Shown here: piece after piece, positions 33,013 through 43,298 of the stretch | How positions within the stretch are numbered: the stretch's first letter is position 1 | How the letters are laid out: each line of letters opens with the position of its first letter | Source: JALYZC01 sp963725645 | Lineage (GTDB): Bacteria > Actinomycetota > Thermoleophilia > Solirubrobacterales > Solirubrobacteraceae | Direction of reading: 5' to 3' | Length of the DNA: 64,000 bases | Assembly (NCBI GenBank): GCA_963725645.1 | Contig: CAVRZD010000006.1 | Coordinates: 1,550,001 to 1,614,000 of the forward strand | Position numbers and translations under genes: made by a program | The notes under the pieces: generated by a model | The model's database searches: none | What the model saw: the letters and a program-made list of their open reading frames with translations, nothing else | What the model was told of the DNA's origin: nothing

Positions 33013-33888
33013 CTAGTAGAAGACCGTCCGCGTGCGGTGGCGCGGGACGGCCTTGTAGCGCGGCGCCTGGCCGCGGCTCCAGAGCCAGCCGTCGAGCGTC
33101 CGCGGCGGCACCCCGAGGCGCGCCGCGAGCAGCCCGCCGGCGTGGACGGCGCACGCCCGGATCTCGACCTCCTCCGGCGAGCCGGGCTCGAGCAGCTCGC
33201 CCGCGTCGATCCTCGTCGCCAGCTCGGGGTCGTAGCGCAGCACGCCGTCCACGCGCAGTACGTGGGGAACGAGGTTGTCGGCGAAGATCGTCAGCTGGTC
33301 GAGGTCTCCGAACTCGGCCACTCCGGCCAGGGCGAGATCGTTGGGGGTGATCTGGGCCCGCTTGAAGAACCCGCGGTCATCGAACATCGGCATGCCCGCC
33401 GCGAGCTGGCCGGCCAACCGTTCGGCTGAGCCTTCGGCGGCACCGACCGCCTCGAGGGCGGTGCGACTCGCCAGCCAGGCGCCGAGCTGACTGAGCGCGC
33501 GTGCGTAGAGCGCCATCAGCTCGTGGCCGGGGTCCTGGCCCAGCACGTCCCCGACGCTGGACGCGTCCAGGTTGCGGAGTCCCGCGGCATCCCACGGCCC
33601 TTCGCAGCGCCAGCGGTCGGCCAGCGCCCACGCCACCGTGAAGTAGCCCGAGCAGCCCTCACGCTTCCGCAGCGTCGGGAACCACCCCGAGCCGAAGTTG
33701 ATCGTGTCGAGCGCCAGCAGGTAGGCGGTGACGTCCTCGCGCGAACCTTCCAGGTAGTGGCGCTCGGGGTCCAGTACCGGTGCCGGTCCTGGCTCGACGG
33801 CGGGGAGGCACTCGAGATCGATCTCGACGAAGCGAGCCCGCTCCGCAATCGCGGCGCACTCGGCACGGACGTCGTCGCACAGCCCCAC
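33013..33888 (-). CDS. queuosine salvage protein (DUF2419 / QNG1 family)
   Basis: A 291-residue protein matching the DUF2419 family along its length: LLALDTINFGSGWFP, FDDRGFFKRAQITPNDLAL, DLDQLTIFADNLVPHVLR, EIRACAVHAGGLLAARLG, and the end DGWLWSRGQAPRYKA with PRHRTRTVFY. Characterised relatives hydrolyse queuosine 5'-phosphate to release queuine, letting the cell salvage the tRNA-modification base. GTG 33888 follows TAGAGT (plus strand ACTCTA, 33896-33901) by 7 nt. No other queuosine gene is in the window. Confidence 0.85.
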   Translation of the reverse strand: MGLCDDVRAECAAIAERARFVEIDLECLPAVEPGPAPVLDPERHYLEGSREDVTAYLLALDTINFGSGWFPTLRKREGCSGYFTVAWALADRWRCEGPWDAAGLRNLDASSVGDVLGQDPGHELMALYARALSQLGAWLASRTALEAVGAAEGSAERLAGQLAAGMPMFDDRGFFKRAQITPNDLALAGVAEFGDLDQLTIFADNLVPHVLRVDGVLRYDPELATRIDAGELLEPGSPEEVEIRACAVHAGGLLAARLGVPPRTLDGWLWSRGQAPRYKAVPRHRTRTVFY

Positions 33889-33895
33889 ACGCGCG

Positions 33896-33913
33896 ACTCT
33901 AGGCGGCTAGCAT
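33896..33913. promoter_or_regulatory. divergent leaderless promoters (DUF2419 / DUF1326)
   Basis: The minus-strand -10 TAGAGT (33896-33901) and plus-strand -10 TAGCAT (33908-33913) are only 6 bp apart, each ending 7 nt from its GTG start. Polymerases on the two promoters should exclude each other. Confidence 0.6.
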
Positions 33914-33920
33914 CGCCGGC

Positions 33921-34547
33921 GTGAACGCGACGCCGGCCTGGGAGCTGTCGGGTACCTACCTCGAGTCGTGCAACTGCGAGGCGATCTGCCCCTGCCGCCG
34001 AATCGGCGGACGGCAGGGAGGACGCTCGACCTACGGCACTTGCGTCGGCGCCCTCTCCTGGGCCGTCCTGGCGGGGCGCGTCGCCGACGTCGACCTCGCG
34101 GGGCTGCGCACCGTGATGGCCACCCATTACGAGGACGACGAACCGGGCTCGCCGTGGGAATTCCACCTCTACGTCGACGAGCGCGGCGACACCCGCCAGC
34201 GGCAGGCGCTGGAGGACATCTTCCTCGGCCGGCTCGGGGGCACGCCGCAGCGCCAGTTCCCGTGGGTGTTCAAGCCCTCGACGGTGCTCGGCGTCCACGC
34301 CGCGCCGATCGAGATCGACCACACGCCGGGACGTGGCTGGTTCCGCGTGCGCGACCGGGTGACCGTCCGCGTGCGCGAGCCCGTCGTCGATCAGGAGCCG
34401 GTCACGTGCGTGATCCCGGGGCACGATCGCGACGGGCGCGAGCTGCTCGTGGACGAGCTGCGGGTCGACGCCGCGCCGCTTGCCTTCGAGTTCAGCGAGC
34501 GCTGCGCGTACGAGGCGACCTTCGCCTACTCGTCGGGCGACGAATAG
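33921..34547 (+). CDS. DUF1326 family protein
   Basis: A 208-residue protein with the DUF1326 hallmark near the N-terminus, GTYLESCNCEAICPC, a cluster of four cysteines suited to metal binding. Further family-like segments are GRSTYGTCVGALSWAV and the beta-rich C-terminal half (IEIDHTPGRGWFRVRD; ELRVDAAPLAFEFSERCAYE). No signal peptide or membrane helix. The function of the family is not established. GTG 33921 follows TAGCAT with 7 nt spacing. Confidence 0.85.
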   Translation: MNATPAWELSGTYLESCNCEAICPCRRIGGRQGGRSTYGTCVGALSWAVLAGRVADVDLAGLRTVMATHYEDDEPGSPWEFHLYVDERGDTRQRQALEDIFLGRLGGTPQRQFPWVFKPSTVLGVHAAPIEIDHTPGRGWFRVRDRVTVRVREPVVDQEPVTCVIPGHDRDGRELLVDELRVDAAPLAFEFSERCAYEATFAYSSGDE

Positions 34548-34599
34548 GCCGCCTCCGCGGCGCGGGCATCGGCCGCGGCGCCCGCTATCGTCGGGCGCG

Positions 34600-36831
34600 A
34601 TGGCCGAGAGGACGACCGCCGCCCCGACCGAGAGCGTGGATGCCCTGCTCGAAGGGCTCAACGACCCCCAGCGGGAGGCGGTCACCTACGGCGACGGGCC
34701 GCTGCTCATCCTGGCCGGGGCGGGCTCCGGCAAGACCCGCGTCCTGACCCACCGCATCGCCTACCTCGTCGGGACCGGCCGCGCGCGGGCGGGGGAGATC
34801 CTGGCGATCACCTTCACCAACAAGGCCGCGCAGGAGATGCGCGAGCGGGTCGAGCTGCTGCTGGGCTCGCGCGTACGGGCCATGTGGGTGTTGACCTTCC
34901 ACTCGGCCTGCGCGCGCATGCTGCGCGCCGACGCCGAGCGCCTCGGCTACACGCGCCAGTTCACGATCTACGACCAGGCGGACTCGCGCCGGATGGTCAA
35001 GCGCTGCCTCGACGAGCTCGGCGTCGACCTCAAGCGCTTCACCCCCGCGGCAGTCCAGAACCAGATCAGCGCGGCGAAGAACGAGCTGCGCGCCGCCGAG
35101 GACTACCGCCAGATCGTCGGCTCGTTCTTCGAGCAGACGGTGGCGGACGCCTACGACCTCTACGAGCGCGAGATGCACCGCGCCAACGCGCTCGACTTCG
35201 ACGATCTGCTGTTCCGGGCGGTCAACGTGCTCGAGCTGTTCCCCGAGGTCCGCGAGCGCTACCAGACGGCCTTCCGCCACGTGCTCGTCGACGAGTACCA
35301 GGACACCAACCACGCCCAGTACCGCTGGCTGCAGCTGCTGGCGGGGGAGGGGACCGGCGACGAACCGGGCCAGGGGCACCGCAACCTGGCCGTGGTCGGG
35401 GACGAAGACCAGAGCGTGTACTCGTTCCGCTCCGCCGACGTCCGCAACATCCTCGAGTTCGAGGACGACTTCCCGGACGCCAAGGTCATTCGTCTCGAGC
35501 AGAACTACCGCTCGACGCAGACCATCCTCGACGTCGCCAACGCCGTGATCAAGAACAACCGTGGGCGCCTGGGCAAGACGCTCTTCACCGAGCTCGGGGA
35601 GGGGGACCCGGTCAAGATCCGCGAGCTCGACGACGAGCACGCGGAGGCGCGGTTCGTCTCCGGCGAGATCCAGCGGCTCGTGGACGAGGGCGTCTCGCGC
35701 GAGGAGATCGCGGTCTTCTACCGGACGAACGCGCAGTCGCGGGTCCTCGAGGACCGCCTGATCCGCGACGAGATCGCCTATCAGATCATCGGTGGGACGA
35801 AGTTCTACGACCGGGCCGAGATCAAGGACGCGGTCGCGTACCTGATCACCCTGATCAACCCGGCGGACGTCGTCGCCTTCACGCGAATCGTGAACTCGCC
35901 CCGGCGCGGGATCGGCCAGACGTCGCTCTCGCGGGTCATCGCCCGGGCCAACACGACGGGCGAGTCGGTGTGGGACACGGCGACCGATCCGGGCGCCGTG
36001 CCGGGCCTCGGCACCGCGGCGGTCAAGGCCTTCGACCGCTTCATGGCGACCATGCGCGTGCTGCGCGAGCGCGCCGAGGCGGGCGCGACCGTGTCGGAGC
36101 TCGTCGAGGAGATCCTGCGCGAGACCGGCTACACCGAGGCGCTGGAGAACGAGCGCACGATCGAGGCCCAGGGCCGCCTCGAGAACCTCGAAGAGCTCGT
36201 CGAGGTGGCGCGCGAGTACGACGCCAGCGTCGAGGACGCGTCGCTCGACGGCTTCCTCCAGCAGATCGCGCTGCTCTCCGACGCCGACGCGCTGCGCGAC
36301 GAGGAGGGCCTCGCGACGCTGATGACGCTGCACACCGCGAAGGGCCTCGAGTTCCCCATCGTGTTCATGATCGGCTGCGAGGAGGGGGTGTTCCCGCACT
36401 CCCGCGCGCTCGACGAGGGCGGCCTCGAGGAGGAGCGCCGCCTCTGCTACGTCGGCATCACGCGCGCGCAACGCGACCTGTACCTCTGCTACGCGCGCAC
36501 CCGCAACGTGTTCGGCTCGCGCATGTACGGGCTGCGCAGCCGCTTCATCGACGAGATCCCGGCCGACCTGACCGACGACGAGTCCGAGCCGCGCGTCGGC
36601 GCGGCTCCCGGCGGAGGCTCGTGGCGCGCGGCGCAGACCACCTGGGACGGCGCCCAGGGCGAGGCGGTGGCGGCTCCGGAGTTCCGCCTCGGCGACGACA
36701 TCGTCCACGCCGCCTTCGGCGAGGGCGTCGTGACCGGCGTCGAGCCCGGCGGGATCGTGGTGGTGCGCTTCGCCGGCGACGGCACCGAGCGCAAGTTGAT
36801 GGCCGCCCACGCACCGATCACGAGGCGCTGA
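34600..36831 (+). CDS. pcrA: ATP-dependent DNA helicase, UvrD/PcrA type
   Basis: A 743-residue superfamily 1A helicase. In order: LNDPQREAVTYGDGPLLILA (Q motif), Walker A GAGSGKTRVLTHRI, ITFTNKAAQEMRER (Ia), LVDEYQDTNHAQY (II), VVGDEDQSVYSFRSAD (III), LEQNYRSTQTIL (IV), LMTLHTAKGLEFPIVFM (V) and LCYVGITRAQRDLYL (VI). A C-terminal Tudor-like module (GDDIVHAAFGEGVVTGVEPG) matches the RNA-polymerase-binding tail of PcrA. It acts in DNA repair and in clearing transcription-replication conflicts. ATG 34600 follows TATCGT (34586-34591) by 8 nt; folD starts 2 nt after its stop. Confidence 0.95.
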   Translation: MAERTTAAPTESVDALLEGLNDPQREAVTYGDGPLLILAGAGSGKTRVLTHRIAYLVGTGRARAGEILAITFTNKAAQEMRERVELLLGSRVRAMWVLTFHSACARMLRADAERLGYTRQFTIYDQADSRRMVKRCLDELGVDLKRFTPAAVQNQISAAKNELRAAEDYRQIVGSFFEQTVADAYDLYEREMHRANALDFDDLLFRAVNVLELFPEVRERYQTAFRHVLVDEYQDTNHAQYRWLQLLAGEGTGDEPGQGHRNLAVVGDEDQSVYSFRSADVRNILEFEDDFPDAKVIRLEQNYRSTQTILDVANAVIKNNRGRLGKTLFTELGEGDPVKIRELDDEHAEARFVSGEIQRLVDEGVSREEIAVFYRTNAQSRVLEDRLIRDEIAYQIIGGTKFYDRAEIKDAVAYLITLINPADVVAFTRIVNSPRRGIGQTSLSRVIARANTTGESVWDTATDPGAVPGLGTAAVKAFDRFMATMRVLRERAEAGATVSELVEEILRETGYTEALENERTIEAQGRLENLEELVEVAREYDASVEDASLDGFLQQIALLSDADALRDEEGLATLMTLHTAKGLEFPIVFMIGCEEGVFPHSRALDEGGLEEERRLCYVGITRAQRDLYLCYARTRNVFGSRMYGLRSRFIDEIPADLTDDESEPRVGAAPGGGSWRAAQTTWDGAQGEAVAAPEFRLGDDIVHAAFGEGVVTGVEPGGIVVVRFAGDGTERKLMAAHAPITRR

Positions 36832-36833
36832 GC

Positions 36834-37748
36834 ATGGCGACGATCATCGACGGGAAGGCCGTGGCCGCGCGCGTGCGCGAGGAGGTGGCCGCCGGCGTGG
36901 CCGAGCTGGTCGCGGAGACCGGCGCGCCGCCCGGCCTGGCCACGGTGCTGGTGGGCGACGACCCGGCGTCGGACATCTACGTCTCGAATAAGCAGAAGGC
37001 GTGCCGCGAGGTCGGGATCGACGGCCGCGACCACCGCCTGCCGGCCGACGCGAGCCAGGAGGAGGTCGCCGACCTGCTCGCGTCGCTCGGCGACGACCCG
37101 GCGGTGAGCGGGATCCTGCTCCAGCTCCCGGTCCCCGACCACCTCGACGGCGACGCGCTCACCGCCCGGATCGACCCGGCGAAGGACGTCGATGGCCTGA
37201 CCCCGATCAGCGCGGGCAGGCTCGCACAGGGCCGCCCCGGCCTCCGGCCGTGCACGCCGTCGGGCGTGATCGAGCTGCTCGATGCCTACGACGTGCCGCT
37301 CGAGGGCGCGGAGGCTGTGGTGGTCGGGCGCTCGCTGCTCGTCGGGCGCCCGCTCGCGTTCCTGCTGCTCGAGCGCAACGCGACGGTCACGATGTGCCAT
37401 TCGCGCACCCGCGACCTCCCGTCGGTATGCGCGCGCGCCGACGTGCTCGTGGCCGCGGTCGGGTCCCCGCGCCTGCTGGGCGCGGACGCGGTCAAGCCGG
37501 GAGCCGCCGTGATCGACGTGGGCTTGAACCGGCTCGAGGACGGGCTCGCCGGGGACGTCGACTTCGAGGCCGCCGCGGAGCGCGCCGGCCTGATCAGCCC
37601 GGTTCCGGGCGGGGTCGGCCCGATGACCGTCGCGTGCCTGCTGCGCAACACGCTGCTGGCCGCGCGCGCCCTGGCGGTGCCGCTGCGCGGCCGGACCGAC
37701 GGTCTAGGCTTGCCAGGAAACGCGATGCGACCGGCGAACTCCACCTGA
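36834..37748 (+). CDS. folD: methylenetetrahydrofolate dehydrogenase / cyclohydrolase
   Basis: A 304-residue bifunctional enzyme that interconverts 5,10-methylene- and 10-formyl-tetrahydrofolate. Motifs are VLVGDDPASDIYVSNKQKAC with the catalytic lysine, ILLQLPVPDHLD, PAKDVDGLTP and VVVGRSLLVGRP, then PVPGGVGPMTVACLLRNTL. The last 20 residues or so (after LAVPLRG) are unusual and poorly conserved. The ATG lies 2 nt after the pcrA stop, so the two are coupled. Confidence 0.94.
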   Translation: MATIIDGKAVAARVREEVAAGVAELVAETGAPPGLATVLVGDDPASDIYVSNKQKACREVGIDGRDHRLPADASQEEVADLLASLGDDPAVSGILLQLPVPDHLDGDALTARIDPAKDVDGLTPISAGRLAQGRPGLRPCTPSGVIELLDAYDVPLEGAEAVVVGRSLLVGRPLAFLLLERNATVTMCHSRTRDLPSVCARADVLVAAVGSPRLLGADAVKPGAAVIDVGLNRLEDGLAGDVDFEAAAERAGLISPVPGGVGPMTVACLLRNTLLAARALAVPLRGRTDGLGLPGNAMRPANST

Positions 37749-37766
37749 GACCAACGGAGGAGAGGG

Positions 37767-38462
37767 ATGGACACGACCAAGATTCGGTTCGGGGAGGCGG
37801 TTGCCGCGGGCTCGGCGCTGCTGCTCTTCATCATCATGTTCCTGCCCTGGTACGGCTACAGCGCGAAGGGAACGAGCAGCCTCGGCTTCAGCGTCAGCGC
37901 GAACCGCAGCGCGTGGCAGGCCTACGGCTTCATCGACCTGATCCTCTTCGTCACGATCATCGCGGCCCTCGGCATGGCGGTGCTGTCGATGACGCAGCGG
38001 TCCGCGGCGCTCCCGGTCTCGGCCAGCGTCCTGGTGGCGATCCTCGGTGGCATCTCGGTGCTGCTGATCCTGTTCCGGATCGTCTCCAAGCCGGACTACT
38101 GCCGCGGCGGTGCGTGCGCGAGCGACTTCCTCGACGTCAGCCTGAAGTACGGCATCTTCCTCGGGCTCATCACCGCCGGGGGCATCGCGGCCGGCGCGTT
38201 CCTCGCCATGCGCGAGGAGGGCACGAGCTTCGGCGACGCCGCCCAGGGCCTCCGGGGCGGGACGGGCGCCGGCGCCGCTCCGCCGCCGGCCCAGCCGCAG
38301 CAGCCGCCCGCGCCGCCCGCGGGCCAGCCCCCGGCGGCTCCGCCGCAGGCGCCGCCGGCCGGCCAGCCGCCCGCGGAGCAGCCGCCACCGGCTGGGCCGC
38401 CGCCGTCGCAGCCGCCCCCATCGCAGCCGCCGCCGGGCGGAGGCGGGCCCCCGACGGGCTGA
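37767..38462 (+). CDS. four-helix membrane protein with Pro-rich C-terminal tail
   Basis: A 231-residue protein with about four membrane helices (ALLLFIIMFLPWY; FIDLILFVTIIAALGMAVL; ASVLVAILGGISVLLILF; GIFLGLITAGGIAAGAFLAM) and a 75-residue cytosolic tail almost entirely Pro/Gln/Ala/Gly. ATG 37767 has GGAGGAGAGG upstream. The layout matches the next two genes, so these may be diverged paralogues made by tandem duplication (inference). Function unknown. Confidence 0.75.
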   Translation: MDTTKIRFGEAVAAGSALLLFIIMFLPWYGYSAKGTSSLGFSVSANRSAWQAYGFIDLILFVTIIAALGMAVLSMTQRSAALPVSASVLVAILGGISVLLILFRIVSKPDYCRGGACASDFLDVSLKYGIFLGLITAGGIAAGAFLAMREEGTSFGDAAQGLRGGTGAGAAPPPAQPQQPPAPPAGQPPAAPPQAPPAGQPPAEQPPPAGPPPSQPPPSQPPPGGGGPPTG

Positions 38463-38527
38463 CGCGGTCGCGTGTGCGGGGGCGTCGCTCGACGCGCCCG
38501 CACGGGTGACCCCGTGCCGTGCGGCCG

Positions 38528-39148
38528 ATGGCGTCCCGCAAGCAGGTTCTCGGCGAGCTGCTGACGGGGGTGTCGGGCGCGGCGCTGCTGATCGCGATGT
38601 TCGCGCTGGACTGGTTCTCGTTCATCGACGCGGCGCAGCGGCGGTCGTTGCAGCGGTTCGGGGTCACCGAGGGCAGCGTCCCGTCGCTGCACTCCGACGG
38701 CTGGTCCGCGCTGCCCGCGCCGCGCTGGGCGCTCCTGGCGACGTGCGCGCTGTGCGCGGCGTCCGTCGTGACGGCGCTGCGCGCGAGCCCGCGGATCGCG
38801 GCCCGGGTCGACCTCGTCCTGCTCGTCGTCGCGGTCACGAGCGCCGGGCTCATGGTGTTCCGCGTGCTCGACCCTCCGGGGCCCAACGAGCTCGCGACGG
38901 TCGAGGCGGGCGCCTTCGTGGGGCTGGCCGCCACCCTCGGCGCGGCGGGCGGCGCGTACCTGACGATCCGCGGCCTGGGGACCAGCGTGCGCGGGATCTG
39001 GGCCGTGCTCGAGACCGAGTCGAGCGGGCCGCCCGTTCGTCCGCAGACCCCGACTCCGCCGGCCGCTCCGCCTGCGCCCGACCCCAGCGCGCCGCACTCG
39101 ATTCCCCCGCCGACTGCGCGCCCCCGCGACGGGGGCGAACCGGGATAG
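38528..39148 (+). CDS. four-helix membrane protein (second of three)
   Basis: A 206-residue protein with helices at LLTGVSGAALLIAMFALDWF, ALLATCALCAASVVTAL, VDLVLLVVAVTSAGLMVF and FVGLAATLGAAGGAYLTI, then a Pro-rich tail ending PRDGGEPG. The first helix ends ALDWF, comparable to MFLPWY in the preceding protein. ATG 38528 is preferred; GTG 38519 is an alternative. No family is recognised with confidence. Confidence 0.7.
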   Translation: MASRKQVLGELLTGVSGAALLIAMFALDWFSFIDAAQRRSLQRFGVTEGSVPSLHSDGWSALPAPRWALLATCALCAASVVTALRASPRIAARVDLVLLVVAVTSAGLMVFRVLDPPGPNELATVEAGAFVGLAATLGAAGGAYLTIRGLGTSVRGIWAVLETESSGPPVRPQTPTPPAAPPAPDPSAPHSIPPPTARPRDGGEPG

Positions 39149-39158
39149 AGTCCGCGGC

Positions 39159-39836
39159 GTGAGCGAGCCGCGGCCAAACATCGTCGTCGTGGCGATCGCC
39201 GGGCTGGCCTGCCTGCTGCTGATCGTCGGCGCCGTGGGGACGTGGCAGACGGTGGACGTGAGCCTGGGCGGGGTGACGGCGAGCGCCAGCGCCACGGGCG
39301 TCGAGCACGGCTCCGACGGGCCGATCGTGATCGGCATGGCGGTGATCGCCGCGATCATGGTGCTCTGCTACGTGCTCGTGCCGGGCCAACCGCTGTGGGC
39401 CGCGATCGTCGCGCTCGTCATCGCCGGCCTCGCGCTGCTCACGACCGTCGCGGACACCATCGACGTCGCGGACCGCTCCTTCCGCAGCCCGGGCTGGGGC
39501 CTCTATCTCGACGTCGCCGCCTCGATCGCGCTCACGGCCGCGACCGCGCTGCTGGTCCGCGAGTCCGTGGTTCATGGGCGCGCGGTCCGCGCGGCGAGGC
39601 CCGTCGCGCCGTGGCCCGGCCAGCAGCCGCAGCAGCCGGCCCAGCCCGTGCGGCCCACGGCGTCCACCCAACCGGCCGCGGCCGCCCAACCGGCGGCCCC
39701 GACACCACCGGCCGCGCCCGCCCAACCCGTCCAGCCGGCCGCGGCCACACCCGCCGGCTGGCATCCCGACCCGTGGGGCCAGAAGCGCCTGCGCTACTGG
39801 GACGGGGCGCAGTGGACGGGCCACACGGCCGACTGA
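39159..39836 (+). CDS. membrane protein with C-terminal DUF2510 motif (third of three)
   Basis: A 225-residue protein with four helices (VVVAIAGLACLLLIVGAVGT; VIGMAVIAAIMVLCYVLV; LWAAIVALVIAGLALLTTVA; LDVAASIALTAATALLV), a Pro/Ala/Gln linker and a final DUF2510 motif AGWHPDPWGQKRLRYWDGAQ ending WTGHTAD. DUF2510 occurs in actinobacterial membrane proteins and its function is unknown. GTG 39159 follows TAGAGT (39146-39151) by 7 nt. Confidence 0.82.
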   Translation: MSEPRPNIVVVAIAGLACLLLIVGAVGTWQTVDVSLGGVTASASATGVEHGSDGPIVIGMAVIAAIMVLCYVLVPGQPLWAAIVALVIAGLALLTTVADTIDVADRSFRSPGWGLYLDVAASIALTAATALLVRESVVHGRAVRAARPVAPWPGQQPQQPAQPVRPTASTQPAAAAQPAAPTPPAAPAQPVQPAAATPAGWHPDPWGQKRLRYWDGAQWTGHTAD

Positions 39837-39865
39837 CGCCGCCCGCGTCCTAGAATCAGCCGCCC

Positions 39866-40150
39866 ATGATCGACCGTGACGAGGTCCTCCACGTGGCGCG
39901 CCTCGCGCGCCTCGCGCTGTCCGAGGAGGAGGTCGAGCGGATGGCCCGCGAGCTGTCGGCCGTGCTCGACCACATCGAGCGGATCTCCGAGCTCGACCTC
40001 GACGGCGTGCCGCCGACCTCGCACGTGATCGACGTCGCCGGCGCGCTGCGCGACGACGAGCCGCGGCCCTCGCTGCCCCGCGAGGTCGCGCTCGACCAGG
40101 CGCCCGCGGTCGAGGACGGCGGCTTCCTCGTCCCCAGCCCGGGCGGATGA
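39866..40150 (+). CDS. gatC: Asp-tRNA(Asn)/Glu-tRNA(Gln) amidotransferase subunit C
   Basis: A 94-residue protein with the GatC pattern IDRDEVLHVARLARLALSEE, LDHIERISELDLDGV and PTSHVIDVAGALRDDEPRPS. It stabilises the GatAB complex, which converts misacylated Glu-tRNA-Gln (and Asp-tRNA-Asn) to the cognate form. TAGAAT (39851-39856) ends 9 nt before the ATG. Its stop overlaps the inferred gatA start as ATGA. Confidence 0.93.
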   Translation: MIDRDEVLHVARLARLALSEEEVERMARELSAVLDHIERISELDLDGVPPTSHVIDVAGALRDDEPRPSLPREVALDQAPAVEDGGFLVPSPGG

Positions 40151-41579
40151 GCAGACGTCATTTCGCTCTGCCGCCGTGGAGGCGGCCGAGCGCGTAGGTG
40201 CCGGCGACGCTGGCACCGGACGAGCTGTTCGCGGCCTACCGCGACGCGCGCCGCCGCGGACGAGCTCAACGCGTTCACCTGGGTCGCCGACGAACGGGAC
40301 GGCGCGGCCGCCGACGCGGCCGTGAGCCCGCTCGGCGGCGTGCCGCTCGCGGTCAAGGACCTCTTCTGCACCGCGGGCGTCCCCAGCCAGGCCGGCTCGC
40401 GCATCCTGGAGGACTACCGGCCGCCGTACACGGCGACGGTCGTTCGCGCGGCTCGCCGACGCCGGCGCGCCGCTGCTGGGCAAGACCAACCAGGACGAGT
40501 TCGCGATGGGCTCGTCGAACGAGAACTCGGCCTACGGGCCGGTGCTCAACCCGTGGGATCGCGAGCGCGTCCCCGGCGGCTCCTCCGGCGGCAGCGCCGC
40601 GGCCGTCGCGGCCGGGCTGGCGCCGTGGGCGATCGGGACCGACACCGGCGGCTCGATCCGCCAGCCCGCGGCCCTGTGCGGGATCGTCGGGCTCAAGCCC
40701 ACCTACGGCGCCTGCTCGCGCTACGGCATGATCGCGTTCGCCTCATCGCTCGACCAGGCCGGCCCGCTCACGCGCGACGTGCGCGACGCGGCGCTGCTGT
40801 TCTCCCACATGGTCGGCCGCGATCCGTGCGACGCGACCTCGCTCGAGTTTCCCGAGGCCGTCCGCCTGCCCCGAGGCCGAGCGCCTCGACGGGCTGCGCC
40901 TCGGCGTGCCCGAGGAGCTGAGCGGGCGAGGGCGGCATCGAGCCCGGCGTGCGGGAGGCGTTCGAGGCGACGCCTGAAGCTGGCCGAGGAGCTCGGCGCG
41001 GCGGTCGAGCCGATGTCGCTTGCCGCACGCGCCGCACGCGCTGTCGGCCTACTACCTGATCGCCCCGGCGGAGGCCTCGTCCAACCTCGCCCGCTTCGAC
41101 GGCGTGCGCTACGGCCTGCGGGTCGACGGCGACGCCTCGCTGCTCGAGATGTACGAGCGCACCCGCGAGGCCGGCTTCGGCCCGGAGGTCAAGCGCCGGA
41201 TCATGCTCGGGACCTACGCGCTGTCGACCGGCTACTACGACGCCTACTACGGTCGCGCCCAGCGCGTGCGCACGAAGATCGCCGAGGACTTCCGCGCCGC
41301 CTTCGAGCGGGTCGACTTCGTGTCACGCCGACCTCGCCGACCGTCGCCTTCCCGCTCGGCGCCAAGACCGACGACCCGCTCGCGATGTACCTCAACGACT
41401 ACTGCACCGTGCCGATGCCGCTGGCCGGGATCCCGGCGATCTCGATTCCCAACGGCCTGTCCGAGGGCCTGCCGGTCGGGCTCCAGCTCGCCGGGCCGGC
41501 GTTCAGCGAGAACCGCCTGCTCGACGCTGCGCACGCGCTCGAGCAGGCGATCGGCTTCGACGGGAGCGAGGCCGCGCGC

Positions 41580-41583
<4 letters not shown>
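40147..41583 (+). pseudogene. gatA: amidotransferase subunit A, frame broken at about eleven sites
   Basis: Stitching frames gives a normal 475-residue amidase-signature protein: VISLAAVEAAERVGAGDA near the N-terminus, LAVKDLFCTAGVPSQAGSRI (catalytic Lys), PGGSSGGSAAAVAAG (Ser), TDTGGSIRQPAALCGIVGLK (cis-Ser) and VPMPLAGIPAISIPNG. Insertions are inferred near 40156, 40169, 40212, 40250, 40447, 40869-40872, 40924-40926, 40973, 41020 and 41575, with one deletion near 41321; the net +9 keeps the length a multiple of three. The true start is probably ATG 40147, overlapping gatC. The final indels leave gatA and gatB in one frame, an apparent fusion I consider artificial. Confidence 0.88.
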
Positions 41584-43019
<1,436 letters not shown>

Positions 43020-43068
43020 TGGCGCAGGCGTAGCATTCATCGCCAACGTCAGCGGAAGGAGACCACCG

Positions 43069-43293
43069 ATGTCACGACTCGTCCGCATGGACCGCAGCGG
43101 CCACACGACGCTCGCCGAGTGGACCGCCGCCGATGATCGCTCCGTGGAGTCCGCCGTGGCGGCGTTCCGCGCGGAGCTGGACCGCGGCTCCTTCGCCGTC
43201 GTGCCGCAGGGCGAGGGCCACGCCGAGCAGGTCACCGAGCTGCCGGTCGACGCCGACCTCGTCGTGATCCGGCGGCCGATCGCCGGCGGGTAG
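43069..43293 (+). CDS. hypothetical 74-residue protein
   Basis: MSRLVRMDRSGHTTLAEWTA begins a small, soluble alpha/beta protein ending DADLVVIRRPIAGG. The sequence AVAAFRAELDRGSFAVVPQG looks like a helix followed by a strand. It is well supported by GGAAGGAG (43053-43060) 8 nt before the ATG and by TAGCAT (43031-43036), giving a leader of about 25 nt. No family recognised; the gene at 43299 starts 5 nt after its stop. Confidence 0.65.
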   Translation: MSRLVRMDRSGHTTLAEWTAADDRSVESAVAAFRAELDRGSFAVVPQGEGHAEQVTELPVDADLVVIRRPIAGG

Positions 43294-43298
43294 CGGCC

